Shown here piece by piece: positions 23,642-35,913 of a DNA stretch of 64,000 nt. The position numbers were made by a program, and so were the translations under genes. This DNA is from Anisakis pegreffii. Its lineage: Eukaryota > Nematoda > Chromadorea > Rhabditida > Anisakidae. Below the pieces are notes generated by a model. That model did no database searches and was not told where the DNA came from. It saw nothing but the letters and a program-made list of their open reading frames with translations. The stretch spans positions 124,001-188,000 of the forward strand of contig JAPYMA010000568.1 of the NCBI GenBank assembly GCA_035041965.1. Reading direction: 5' to 3'. How positions within the stretch are numbered: position 1 is the stretch's first letter; each line of letters starts with the position of its first letter.

Positions 23642-23800
23642 ATTGCGAAATCTTCTCGCTGTTGGACACTTGAAACGGGTGAACAGTGACGACTGCGGAT
23701 CGGCAAATTGGTGCAGGTGTATGAGCAGAAGAGATGCAAGTGAATCTCACAAACGTTGTTTGATGTGAATGCTGATGGTGAGCTTGTGTCAAGTAGAAGT

Positions 23801-23807
23801 TTATATA
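23801..23807 (-). promoter_or_regulatory. TATA-like box of the lectin gene
   Basis: TATATAA on the minus strand lies 160 nt upstream of the lectin ATG, in the interval shared with the divergent plus-strand gene at 23953. Confidence 0.4.
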
Positions 23808-23952
23808 GACGACTAGAAGTACCAGTAATGGGTGGTTTCTGCGGAAATGAACGAAAGAAACAAAAAACAATGGAAACTGCTCAGGTGTGGCGGGTAAAAA
23901 CAGTGAGAAGTACAGGTAAAGACGATGTCAAGAACACCGTTATTGATGGTTA

Positions 23953-24717
23953 ATGGGGCGTGTTATGACTTCTGTGTTGTTCTTGATTTGTCACCATCAC
24001 AGCGTCATCGTCATCCATTGTTACGATCAACGGAAGACGCAAAAAAAAGCGAGAGAGAAAGAAATTATCAATTATGAGAATCGGAAACGAGCGATTAATA
24101 TCCAATGCGAGATGAATGAACGCTCAATAAGAAGGTGAGCTGACAATGGAAATAATTTGATAAGTGATAATAAATAACTTAATTTTGCAAAATCCAATTA
24201 ATCAGTCACTGTTTTCATTTCGTTATGGTGATTGTTTTGACGAGAACGGAGTTATGTTCGCATCAATAAATTATAACATCGCCACAAAATTAGACGATTA
24301 TTTGAAAACACAGAATCATTCGCATTCTTTATCGTTGTTATCGTTCTAATATGCGCTGTAAAACTGCATGTAATCATTGAGCAATTGAGCATCCTTGAAT
24401 AATATTATCACTGTTTGATATTTGTTTGTTTTCAGCGAGAATTGCGTCTATGGGCCATTAAGCCAGCAACCATCTTTATCATCAGATGTGGATATGAACA
24501 GGTGATGATATTATGATGAAAGACAGTTTAGCGACTATCTTTTTCTAAACAGAACTTTTCAACATTCATACAAGGTATTTTTGCTGTATTGTCAAACATT
24601 TCACACTTTTTGATGCTGTTTCGTCATCGTTTCACATTAATTTCGAAACGTCTTCGACGTCAACGCGGAAATCTTCAAAGCGAAAAATATCTCGAAATGC
24701 GTCGTAAAAGCAAATAA
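23953..24717 (+). CDS. small multi-membrane-segment protein (177 aa), receptor-like C-terminus
   Basis: Five exons keep phase and sum to 178 codons: 23953-24134, 24206-24250, 24294-24369, 24436-24501, 24553-24717. The second intron is only 43 nt. Hydrophobic stretches are MTSVLFLICHHHSVIVIHC, FAFFIVVIVLICAVKL and FIQGIFAVLSNISHFLMLF. Between the first two lies a long Lys/Arg/Glu segment, and the tail is basic (RHRFTLISKRLRRQ). The pattern resembles TM5, loop 3, TM6 and TM7 plus tail of a nematode chemoreceptor-type GPCR, so this may be a 5'-truncated receptor or a genuinely short membrane protein. It is divergent from the lectin gene. An AATAAA overlaps its stop codon. Confidence 0.5.
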
Positions 24718-24718
24718 A
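24713..24718 (+). terminator. AATAAA overlapping the stop codon
   Basis: The poly(A) signal shares bases with the TAA at 24715-24717 of the small membrane-protein gene, implying a 3' UTR of only about 15-20 nt if it is used. Confidence 0.4.
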
Positions 24719-25326
24719 CGTTTTCGTTCAAATGTGTTTAATCCATGATCACTCAGTTTTTGCCACGTTCTGTAAATATTTCGATCTCTGTTCTCCGTCG
24801 ACGTCATTCCACTCACATTACGGATTTAACTTTTTATTTGCATCGTAATTGCTACGATTGGAGTTATTGTTGCGTCATTTTATGATTCGTTTAATTAGCG
24901 TTTTGAAAGTGTTTTTGCTATGCTAGAGTTGTTATTGGTGTTGAAATGAACTTTTTCTCGCATTATTGTTTCAATGGAAATGACGTGAACTCGTTGCATT
25001 TGTCATAAGTTTCATCTACGATGATTATTCATTCAAAAATCTCTTAATTGTATTCTTCCGTTACGAACAAATACAAAATCAACGTTTTCAATGAAATCTT
25101 GAATGGAAATGTGAAAACATGATGACGACTCATGCAGTTTTCCAGTCATTCTGAGAAATAACAACTCTTCAGTAGACCACCTGTTGTTCTCGAAAAACTT
25201 AACCGAAAAAACATGCACTTTTGCTCGAAACAGCGATCAGTTGCAATTGTTTGCTTGTTTTGAAAATGTTTCCGTTCATCAAACTAGTGACATGCAACAC
25301 CCAAAGCAGTCGCACTAATTAATCAG

Positions 25327-25711
25327 TTTGCTGTACAAAATCACTAGTCAACATGTATGTTTATGTCTTTTTGTGTTACGGATCTTAATGGAATACGTGG
25401 AAATTGGCAGAAAAACAACTTGTGAACTTGAATTCCAAGAGCACTGGGTAAACAGAAGTTGGGAATCATCGTCCTCGCAGAAATCAGTCGGATGGTAAGT
25501 TTATTGACTTTAATTTCTGGAAACACTTGGAAAAGTGCTTTCTGTCGACTATATTTGTGTACATTTGACATTTGATGTGTACCAATTTAGGATCCATTAT
25601 GAATGTTATTGTTTTGCTGATAAATCCAAAATTTTTTGCAAGCAGAGGTACATCAGCGCCTTGTCAATAAGAAGAGGAATATCGTTCGAAGGAGAGAACA
25701 CGAAGATTTAG
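25327..25711 (+). CDS. last two exons of an unrecognised gene
   Basis: Exon 25327-25494 (after ATTAATCAG) and exon 25591-25711 (after CCAATTTAG) join in phase 2 at GGATG|GTAAGT. The reading has a hydrophobic run (HVCLCLFVLRILM), then EYVEIGRKTTCELEFQEHWV, and after the junction WIHYECYCFADKSKIFCK, ending ENTKI-stop. Four or more Cys in the C-terminal part suggest an extracellular or lumenal segment. I could not find the 5' exon; nothing in phase joins to the small membrane gene that ends at 24717. An alternative frame of the last exon (EVHQRLVNKKRNIVRRREH) is also open but lacks a matching phase. Confidence 0.4.
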
Positions 25712-26571
25712 TGAATTCCGAGAATACTGAAGATTTTGTATCACTTTAACGATTGATGAATTTTCGAAGAAAGAGAGCGGACAAAAAAAAAACAAATGTA
25801 AATTGAAAGAATGTGATTGCACGCAGATATCATCGAGAACGCGAGAAGACTTGAAGATCTGAAGAATTGCTGGGGGAAATTTTAGTTGATTTATCCATAC
25901 GCCTCACTGCTCGCCACTTCTCTTTTTCATAAAGTTAGTTCACTTGATATGGATTTGATCAAAACGACAATAGAATGAGAGAGAATATGATAATGATTGA
26001 GAGTGATTAGCGTAAAACACTGAAAAGAGAAAGCACAACTGAGGAAATTGGCATTCGAAAGATGGGAACAAAAAAAGTGAAGAAAAAGCTGAAAAAACAT
26101 TTGCAAATTTTGACACCAAAGCATTTTCTGAAATCATTTTTCATCATTGTATTATTCAACGCGATGCATTGTGATGATAGTCGCTTCTTCGAAAAACATC
26201 ACATGAACTGATATGACACAGTAAGATATAATCAGAAATTGTCGTTCGCGTTTGCTAAATTTTCCATCTTTAGTGGGATTCACAATAAGCTTATCACTAT
26301 GACGCATCTCTTCGATTAACGATAATGATTAAATTTTGACTAATTTGAACATTATGCTTGTCGAATTCGATCAGAAATGGCTTCATAGGATAAGCAATAA
26401 AAAATATGTCACTTGTTTCGAGGCAAAATTCGTTTCATTCACTGTCAACGATTCGAGCGTGTGACGACTATGTTCAACCCGATCAATGCATCCGAGTAGA
26501 TGTTACGATTGAACGTAATTGTTTCGTTCGATTGCTTTTTAATGAGATGTGAACTCGACTCTATCGATAAC
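25712..26571. other. convergent intergenic region
   Basis: AT-rich. Two overlapping minus-strand open frames at 25.9-26.1 kb are Phe/Leu/Ser-rich and look like antisense of a purine-rich strand. No supported gene. Confidence 0.4.
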
Positions 26572-26577
26572 TTTATT
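26572..26577 (-). terminator. AATAAA overlapping the stop codon
   Basis: In the minus-strand sequence GAATAATAAAG the signal AATAAA overlaps the first stop codon of the sulfotransferase-like gene. Confidence 0.45.
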
Positions 26578-29500
26578 ATTCAATGAGGGGATAGTCTAAC
26601 AGTGAACAAGTTTGCTGCAAAATCGCATAATCACCAGCAGTGAGTTCTAGTCGCTCGTCTGCACCGTACGCCAGGTATCTGTTCAAGTATACATCGAACT
26701 CACCAGAATCTGGAACACCCAGCTGTGAGATTCCGTAAGCGTCCAGTACACTTTTCAACGTATCATCTGGATCGGATATCTGAAAATTCTTACCTCAATT
26801 CGAGCAAATACTTCGAACTTTTGGTTATATCAGTGTAGCCTCAGGATGAATTTCGAATGTAGCTTAATGTTCCACCTTGAGGAACGATTCAATTGGAACT
26901 GATGTTGGTTAAAACAACAATGAACATTCCATGAAATAGCAGATTAATGAAGTAGCAGAAGAAATCACACATCAATATAACTGGATGCAACTTGACTAAT
27001 GTCGTTCCTAAATGAGTACTGCAAACTTGTGCAGAGTAAAAACCTTAACTAATAGATCGAATACGATTCACTCACAACATCTTCATAGAAAAGTGGCGCG
27101 GTCGAGAAACAATCTTGATATTTGGAGAAGTCGATCAACGGTTGAGCCATCAGCGCTATCAAAAATTGTAGAACGTTTTTGGGACGAATCCATTGTTGAA
27201 ATGGCCATTCTTGTCGAGTTAACGTCGTCAAATATCCACAAAGCCAAGGAATGAATCTTTGCAACGAAACCAACTGTAACATATCAATACGAGCAAATGC
27301 TATCATCAAATATTTTCTTTCAACTGTACACTTTTTCTTCAAATCGCAACGAATTGATTTTCATTGCAATGAAACATTGTGATATGAAAATTATCTTGTT
27401 CCTTTGTGGAATATTGTCTCATAGTCAGTTCTATCAATAAATTGATGAAATCAATCATACGTTCAAAGCAAATTCGAAAATCCAATCGCTCAACCGATGC
27501 AAAATCATTTTCTTTCAAATACCTACAATATCGTTTTTGTGCTCGTCAAATGTTCATTCTTAAGAAAGTTCACTCATCTATCATCATCTAATACGATCAC
27601 TATTCTAATCTGCAAATTGTTATTTCATTTGCTACGCTGATTGTACTATCTTCGTTATTTTTCTTCTCATTCATACATTACTGATTTGTGATTTCCTCAG
27701 TGAAACGACACTTCAAAATAATGCGCTAAACACTATACAACCATATATCTTAGAAATTTTCATATTAATTAATTAATTAATTAATTCAAACAGTTAATGT
27801 ACAACTTTTTGCTTGAAGTTTGTAAAGTGTATACACAAGAAAGTGGAATATTTTTGTGTTTGATGAGAGACTAATGGACCATGAAAGAAATCGTTTGCCT
27901 ATTTGTCTTCGGTTTCTTTAATACCGCAGAAGAGCGGAGACATCTGATGTGTGGGCTTGATGGTCACAAGATCGGTTCTTTAAACATCAAATGCATGCAG
28001 TTCACCGAGATGATTTGCAACGCGGTCAATGTATCATAAATCACGCCAGAGTGTCTCTCATTTGCTAACAACAATTCATTCAACTGCATTCAACTTGATT
28101 TTTTTTTCACTATTTCGCTGGCTAATTCACGCGTTTTTCAGCTGAAAAATAAACGGAGGCCACACTTATTAAATGTGGTGTTGTTTGCGGGCTGAAATCG
28201 AAGTACAACGACACGATTGGAACGAAGTGATTGGATTCAAGTTCTCGAGGGCTTTAAACGTATAGGTTACGGAATCAACATTAGCCGAGGATTTAAGGAT
28301 GGAAGCTGGATCGCAAAATATTTGAGGAAGCTAGATCGCAAGATTAATAACGAACCATTTGGAATGTGCGATGATCATCTGGATCAAAATCGTTTAGTTG
28401 AGCAAGAATCGCTTTTTGCATTGAGCGTCTACCGATGAACGTATGCGAAACATATGGGGCGACAACCTTGAGATGTGGAACGAGACGGGTGCAGTTACTT
28501 CTGAAAAACTGAGCCGTTCAAATAAATGCTCATTAGTCAACAAGATGTGTCCCTTAATTTCGCACTTCTTCAACGTCCTACAATATTTATGTCTTTGATG
28601 GATAATTAATGTTCATTTCAAACATACTTCAAAACAGCCTGAAATTCGAGTTATTCGAAGAGTTCTCTCAGTTCAGTTGAATGAAAGAACTTTGTTAGAC
28701 CATTTTCATTCTATATGGGTAGATGAATCAACCTTCAGTCAGTTGGGCGCCTTCTAAAGGTGAATATTTTGGTTGTGAAGATAAGTGCAAAAATCAAATT
28801 GATAGTTTTTGTCATGTCTAAAATATGACAAAAACTATCAATTCGATTGATTTTCAAAGGTGTTCAGAGTTTCTTTTTTTTGATAACACCATAAATCCGA
28901 CTTTTTCGGAACATTTGAAGAGGAAGACAACGAGAAAATCATAAAAGTATTTTTCATTGTCAAATGTTTTCACGAATATTTTGTGTGTGCCAGTTCTGCA
29001 AGGCAATTCGTGCTGTATCTGTGTTCAATTTCCGTATGAATTGTGCACAAATGATCAAAGTTCGTGCAATTTCAGACATTCCTTTGCACTTCAAAACGTC
29101 ACATTACTTTAGAAGTATAGGTTTGATATATTAAATGCATGAATTTCTTTGCTGCAAATGTGATGATTTTTGATCGCGACTGCGTGAAGGAGACTTCTGC
29201 CTCTTGCAGAAAACGTTTAGAAATAATTTGAGAACAACTCAGGCACTGACTGAAGTGCATATGCAAAGAACTATTGTATGCGCCGTCAAGGGCATGACTG
29301 CGCAAGACTTTAGTCATTCCTCATAATCCATTATCAATTTTCCATTGGTTTGTTTCTGGACTAGCCCGCCCGCCACTGAGCGAAAACGGTATATGCGGAG
29401 ATCAATTTGGCCGAATTGAATAAACTTCCCAAAAACATTGCAAGGTTTTCTTCTCAGCCTTGACGACGAACATTGAATGATTATGAGGGAGGGTGCTTTG

Positions 29501-31208
29501 ATAGCCATCTTAAACCAGTCTGGTGATAAACTGAAAAAGGTTGGATATCACATCATCAGGAAATCATTATAAGAGCACTTCGAAACAATGGCATATATGA
29601 AAACGTATTTTTCCGAATGTTATTTGCGAATTATGACTGTCATCATGAACAAATTAATTTTTGGTTATTAATGAGTCAGATTAAATAAAGGATTAATTCT
29701 ATCGATAATTGATGTGTGCTGTTGCTATCAATTCAGCTGAAATTGGTCAGCAGATTTGAATTGTTTCTAGGAAAAATTTCTGTGCTGCTTCACAAAATCA
29801 TCAATTATTGCCTCTTTCTAGACGGGGATTTCCGCTGTGCGAGAACTGTCACACATCTCAGATGTCTCCTGTTTGTTCAGTGATTGATTATTTCAGACAG
29901 ATGTTAGTCATTAATCTTGACGCTGCTGTACTTTTAATAAATACTTTCTGATTGCAGTTCTCAAATTCATCGCATTTTCGTGTGAAGATGCAATTTATCG
30001 AACATGACATGTTTTGAAATCTCTGACGGTGTTGACGACGCTCTCAGAAAATAAAATCGAAACTAAGAAGTACACTCGAGTAAAGGTGAGCAATATAAAC
30101 CCCTATTTCCATGTTTTCTGTGATGAAATCATTGAGAAGCGAGAAAACAATGGCAAAGTTTTGACAGAAATGAAACGAAGCGATAGATATATCGAAACGA
30201 AATCGAAGAACCTCATTTTGAGGATAATCATTTGATCCGGGAGTTGATCTTTAGTGATGAAACGTAGTGAAGCAAGGAGCAGTGATCGAATTTTTTGAAG
30301 TGTCCACGAGAAGTCAGCCAAATGAACAGCAATCGCACTGAGCGCATCCATCTCACTGAGCACAAGTATGTTACGAGTGGTTGGATCAGAGGATTGAATC
30401 AGCGCGGAGAAAGCCGTTGAACCACTTCCGGGCATTGTCGAGAATGCGATCAGTTGACCTAAACTAATGAGTTCTTTGTTTCCGGATCAAAGGATTTGAA
30501 TATACGGAACGGAATTCTTTTTAGATCTCATGAAAATGAGGTTTTTTGATTTTTGAAGACACAAGTTTGCCTGAGAAAGTACGGGTTCGACTCACAATTG
30601 TGAGTCAGTCGTAAGATGCTAAAAGGCATTAGCTGATCTGTTCCATTAGCTGATCTGCATGTTTTCAGAGCAAAAAATTGCAGTTTCGAGTACCTTTCAG
30701 GCTCACTTCCTATTGATTCGTGCCGAACTCAATTTCTCTGCAATCCCTCGCACTCTGTAGAGTGAAATCTTTTTGGTGGACTTATCTCTTATCCATAATA
30801 ATGCCCGCCCCAAATGACCACTTTAATATGGAACAGTTAGCGGTGACAGCTGACAATTCATGGGTTTTGTCAAATTCTCAACAACTTACACAACAAACGC
30901 TGAACGATAAGAATAATGTTGAAATATGACCTGTTACTGTTCTAAGACATTCGGATTGCTGCAAGAATTGATCATTCGGCAGCCGTGCCAAACGATCAGC
31001 ATTTGCAAACTGACAAATGTTGAGGTGTGGTGCATTCAGCACACCGTACGCATACGATGCCTGCGGCATGTGAACAAAATAAGCGAAGCGATCGTCCACA
31101 GTGTACAGCATCCATTGATGCTGCCAGAGTTCGTCGGCTGAAGTCCAACGCTCATGAAACGTGATGAAATCGACTGCACGTGCCACATCGTTTGCATGGA
31201 AACGCTTT
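26576..31208 (-). CDS. sulfotransferase-like protein (model incomplete)
   Basis: The best exons are 30938-31208 (ARAVDFITFHERWTSADELW ... FVHMP), one starting at 30458 (LIAFSTMPGSGSTAFSALI ... LSEMDALSAIAVHLADF), 27076-27273 (FIPWLCGYLTTLTRQEWPF ...) and 26576-26779, the last two joining in phase 0 as FYEDVISDPDDTLKSVLDAY. The P-loop-like PGSGST fits the 5'-phosphosulfate-binding motif of PAPS-dependent sulfotransferases, and YED.xxDP...L...L is typical of their C-terminal part. A further exon near 29.5 kb (SPDWFKMAIKAPSLIII) may supply the middle, but that and the 5' end (perhaps 31396-31704) are unresolved. If right, it transfers sulfate from PAPS to an unknown acceptor. It is divergent from textbook family members. 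Confidence 0.5.
27763..27787. repeat. (TTAA)n microsatellite
   Basis: About six consecutive taat/ttaa units inside the large intron of the sulfotransferase-like gene. Confidence 0.8.
28792..28848. ncRNA. long hairpin, 24-bp arms, possible small-RNA precursor or inverted repeat
   Basis: aatcaaattgatagtttttg + tcat (28792-28815) and its reverse complement at 28825-28848 pair at 23 of 24 positions around a 9-nt loop. It lies in a large intron of the sulfotransferase-like gene. It could be a miRNA-like precursor, a MITE remnant or a chance inverted repeat; I see no terminal repeats or target-site duplication. Confidence 0.35.
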
Positions 31209-32256
31209 CTGAAAAGCGATTCAAAGCGACACAGTTTGAACAATTTCAAGCCTTTTTAGAGAATCAGCTGGAATTGGTGGATTCGGCGATCAAATACTTC
31301 TTTATCACTAACATACCAAGTTTGGATCAATAAAAGCAGAGTGTTGATCATCTCATTGACTGTATGATCAAAAATCAAATCAATTGCGAGGTAACTCATC
31401 TGAGGAGGTTTTGCAATCTCGCGGTTTCATGAAACCATAATAAAGCTGAATCTGTGCAATAATGAAACAAAACGAATCGAAATAGGATGAAATGAGAAGT
31501 TAAGTCGTATTCCAACCTGTACAGAATACTTAGAACCTCACAGCAGTTGCCTGACGTTGTACGTTTGCAACAGCACAAACACAGTTTCAGAAAGACAAAT
31601 GCATCAGATTCCAATTGAACAATGCTACGAATCAATCGATACGCCACATACTGGATAAGACTTAGGAGAGGTGGATATGACTGAGATAACCTGTTGGGTA
31701 GCATTCATACGAACGAGTAACTGACTGAATGATCTCCTGTGTTTACCGATGAGTACATATCAACATTGTCTGTACACTTTAGTGTGTTGGTAAACAATAC
31801 GCATGATTAGCAAATTGCTGCACATCCACTCAGTTGACACAGTACTCATCAAATCGGCAACATTTTTGTGGTACGAAACGATAAAAAACGGCAAATTTTC
31901 GGTGAATTATTTGCGCCTCAAGAGGCATAAACTGAAGTGAGCTGAAATGATGCGAAGGAAAGCAGGAACACGGGGAACAGCATTCGATAGTGAAACGAAA
32001 CGATCTCATCTCAAATTAATAGTGATTTTTCGCAACCATTTGCACGGGAAACGTTTGCAAATGAAGAAAGCCAATTCGCTCCTATATGTTACTGTTTGAG
32101 ACGTATTATTATGCATGTATAAAACATAATTTCGTCATAATTTTTCCTGCACATCATCTTTTCATCGTTCACCAAACGAACGCATCGTGCATAAGTGATC
32201 TAAACGAGCCATTGACAACCGGTCATTCAGTGCAAATTACGATTATGAAATGCTGC
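31209..32256. other. region between sulfotransferase-like and NHL genes
   Basis: A minus-strand open frame at 31396-31704 (MLPNRLSQSYPPLLSLIQYV ...) is hydrophobic and Cys-rich and might be the 5' exon of the sulfotransferase-like gene, but I cannot match phase. Otherwise nothing supported. Confidence 0.35.
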
Positions 32257-32262
32257 TTTATT
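32257..32262 (-). terminator. poly(A) signal AATAAA
   Basis: AATAAA on the minus strand begins 18 nt after the stop codon of the NHL-repeat gene. Confidence 0.55.
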
Positions 32263-32280
32263 AAGAAAATTTCTCGTCGT

Positions 32281-34172
32281 TTAAGCGGAGGTATGACACC
32301 TCCTGAATCGTCGAATGAGTTTTTCATCACAACACAACGCATAAATGTATGTTTCATCATGTGACAGGCTGACCCATTGCCCGGCCAAAACTGCCCCGAT
32401 TATGTCCGATTGTGTCCATTTGTCACTGTCGTGTTGCCGTGTATACATCGAAATTCCACCCAGCTTATAGTCATAAACGGCCATACACGACTCACTGATC
32501 ACACAGATTGTCCACGGCTCAACTAGGTTCCCACCGTCCGGCGTTATGATTGCGTTCTCGCTGAGAAACTGAAAGGCTAGGGAAAGTTTTGACTGTGACA
32601 ATTTCAAGTTCTGTTACTGATGAGCCTGTTATTTTGAGGGTTTTTCGATGGTCAGCAACAGTGTCATTCAAATACTCGTTCATCGGAACTACTCGAAATT
32701 TCAAACTTTCACTTCGAAAATTCCGAATTCCGCTCGAAAATTTTCCACCTGCAATGATTACTCCTAAAGATTGACGGGGATGCCATGTGGGACTCAGAAG
32801 TTGTGCTATCAACTAACTGAAAATACAAATGCTTTCGTTGTTCCATTGTACCGAAATACTATCAGAATGCATAAAATTGAGTGAACTTCCCGAAATCTGA
32901 GTCACACCTTAAAAGAATCGTCCAACATTAGATGAGCCACATTCCAGCCGTGTTGTTCATCCCACTTGTTCACATATAAAGACCAGTAGCATCCATCAGA
33001 TGAGGTTGCACGTTTCACGTAAGTGTGTTGAAGATCACAATTTTGCCTTTCGTAGATTGTCGTCCATTGGCGACTAGAATCAATAATCTCTCGTATAGCC
33101 TTCATATATCCAGTCATAAAGTTTTGCTCAACATTGAAGTCGAAAGGACTCGAATAAAAGGATACAATGATTCAAAATTAGTTCGTTTAATGGAAAGTTT
33201 GGTTGTTTTTTAATCATGAACGTACATCTATTCACCTATCATAAATAATCAGTACCATTATTGAAAAATTCACCAAAAATATCGGTAAACATAGAGATAC
33301 GACTTTGCGCAATCTCAAACTCGAAACAAAAAGCAAAATAAAAGAGAATTCACGATACGATAATCAGTTATTTAGTAGCGGAATACCAAATTGTCATACG
33401 CACGTTTTCACATTCCACATCCAAATCACTGCCGTTGAACTATCACCAGTCGTTACCAGAAAATTACCCGACTCAGGTTCGGCAATAATCCATCTCGTAT
33501 AGCCTTCTTTCACGTCCGGTATGTTCGGTATTTTGATCCGTTCTGTTTCAAGCTCCAAATCCGAACCGATCACACAAATCTGATATCTGCTATCTTCAGC
33601 GTCAACATCCTTATTTGATCGAACCACGGCCAGTCGATTGAGTCTGCAGAATTGACACGAAAATAGAACGATATCAGCAGCAGTGCCTATTCAGATCAGC
33701 CAAAAGCACTTGACTTTCTATTTTGAGCAGATGCGTTTTCGAAAGGATATTGGTAATTTCACTTCTACAAGCTACAAGATACACGAATATTATCTCATAT
33801 ATCCAGTCATAAAGCTAAATTTGAGAACAGATGATCATTTCCATACCACATACACACAAGCATTTGTTTCCAGTAATGAAGGTGAAAGTTACGAAAGAGT
33901 ATGAATGAAGTTTTGATTTTATGCGATAAAATTCTTCAAGAACGGTCTCCAGACAATAGATGTTAAAGTAAAGCGTATATAAGTTACACTTCGCTGTAGC
34001 AGAGCGATGCTGATCCAACCAGCTGATCAAAACTCTTCAGCAAGTGACCACTCTTATCAACAATGAACACACCACAGTCTTGATCGGCTATAGCCACTCG
34101 ATTATCTGGCAGCAGACATATGTCTTGTGGATCAGAAAGTTTTGCTGAATCAACAGATCGTAAGTCAGTGTT
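32281..34172 (-). CDS. NHL-repeat / beta-propeller protein (5' end unresolved)
   Basis: Five exons keep phase: 33988-34172, 33400-33643, 32908-33099, 32618-32812, 32281-32568. The intron between the last two is only 49 nt. The first has a clear NHL repeat (KLSDPQDICLLPDNRVAIAD, then CGVFIVDKSGHLLKSF). Later segments look like diverged propeller blades (RWIIAEPESGNFLVTTGDSS, LLSPTWHPRQSLGVIIAGG, LVEPWTICVISESCMAVYDY, QWVSLSHDETYIYALC). The product is at least 365 residues and suggests about six blades. No RING finger, B-box or coiled coil is visible, so it is not clearly a TRIM-NHL protein. The N-terminal exon may lie at 34.25-34.35 kb (CDADGIFTFYDARW) but is not settled. NHL propellers bind RNA or protein in known families; this one's partner is unknown. 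Confidence 0.6.
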
Positions 34173-35890
34173 CTGACGGTGAGTAAGAAGGGAAATTATT
34201 TGGAAATCAATGAATAAATAAATTATTCCTTTGGAATAACGCAAAGAAAAAAGGAATATGAAGTTTCTGATGAACTCGGCATTCCAACGGGCATCATAGA
34301 ACGTGAAAATTCCATCAGCATCACAATGAATGGTAAAAGAAGTTAGAAAAAAATCATCAACTTATGAATTAAAAGAGTTGGAGCGCACTCACAGAAAAAG
34401 CAAACTGAAGAAATGCGCTCATATTAATCGCTAATTAATCGCTAATCGTAAGGAAAAATCGAAATTTAATAGAATCGCTAATCGTAAGAAAAAATCGAAA
34501 TATTGGAATATAGACATGTGATACCCGAAAGTCTGATGATTTCGCCTGCGATACGTGTGGGATCCATTGCGATTGTTCGAGTGCGCTCAGTTCAAGTTCT
34601 TTTCACGATAAACAATCAAAATGTTCGTGTTCACGTAGTGTTCATATGATTGGGATGCAATAAGACGGCACCAACAACAGCAACAACGCTTTCAAGTTTA
34701 TTTTTGTGTGTTCAATTTGAGTAAGTTATCTATTTCAATGTTGTTAAGCCGTCACATTCGTGATCCTAGATCTGCACATATCTCCACACTCTATTGTGAT
34801 ATTTTTCCACTGAGCTATCGCCTCTTCATAGTAATTCTTGTAGTGGAATAATGTTCGAATTGATAATCGTTGTTCTTTTATCTGGTCGATTTATCGATTG
34901 AAATGCTCGTATATTGATAGCTAACAGAAAAACCAGTCAGACAGCCACTTGCAGGTATCGATGAGAGAATATTCACTCAATATCGTTTAAGAATGTTTTT
35001 TTTCACATTGTTCAACTTTTTCGAAGAATTTATTGAAATCGCAATATGAATATCACTCTCAACAACCATTCTATGAGATCAGTAAACAAGCGACCTCTCG
35101 ATATAATGTAAAATTGCAATTGAATAAAATTTCGATAATGTGATCACCATATGAGATTCTACATAGCGAAGATATTGCAGACGTGAAACGTTTGGAATGA
35201 ATGCCGGATTTGTTCGTACACAGGAACTACTGAGGTTGTGTGTTTTCGTAGAACAGAGAGCAAAAAACGGTGAAAATTATCAAACTGAAATACAACATTG
35301 GAAGCAAATCGAACTAACTATTCAAGAGCTTTTATCGTGAGAGTTCAACGATAAGTTATAAAACCTTGATAACATCGAACATAATATCAGTAAAGACGAT
35401 TACAGATTAATCGCTACTGCTGCTAAGCTGCAGTAAATCGTCAGGTTTTTAGCAGGGATGGGCACCTTACTGAAAAAAAGGCTCATCTAGTCGTTAATTT
35501 GCTGAGAACATTTTTTTGTTCCGCTGAAAGTAATCCGATAGCAGCGCCACTAACGAAGAAACAGTGAGAGGTTTCAGCTGAAAGTGCCGCTGATCGGAAA
35601 AATTTGCGTTAGTTTCCGCTTGAGCGTCAGCTCATTATGGTATTCATCAGTTGGAAATTTTCACTTAATCAATCATTCAGGAACAGATTTTTTTGGATAC
35701 CTCAAACTTACTTAAAAAATCCCAATATGGGCACATTCTTTGTGTTCGGCATTATATTTTGCATTCAGAAAAACTCTTTTCGCCAGGCGTAGCCTTATTT
35801 ATTCTCATAGTTAAAAATGGGATTTAGGCAAAAATCGCAAAGATCTAGTCGTAAGTCATAATGTTAATGTGATAAATTATGAAGGAATGT
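34173..35890. other. intergenic with a short direct duplication
   Basis: At about 34430-34505 the block taatcgctaatcgtaag.aa + aaatcgaaat occurs twice in tandem. No supported coding exon apart from the possible NHL 5' exon. Confidence 0.5.
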
Positions 35891-35896
35891 TTTATT
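35891..35896 (-). terminator. poly(A) signal AATAAA
   Basis: AATAAA lies 18 nt past the stop of the 8-TM gene, the same spacing as in the NHL-repeat gene. Confidence 0.55.
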
Positions 35897-35913
35897 GTTA
35901 GAATCAGTCGAGA

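Noticed and set aside
30560..30610. tRNA-like B box (gggttcgactc)
   Set aside because: The flanks do not form a T-arm stem and no A box or acceptor stem was found.
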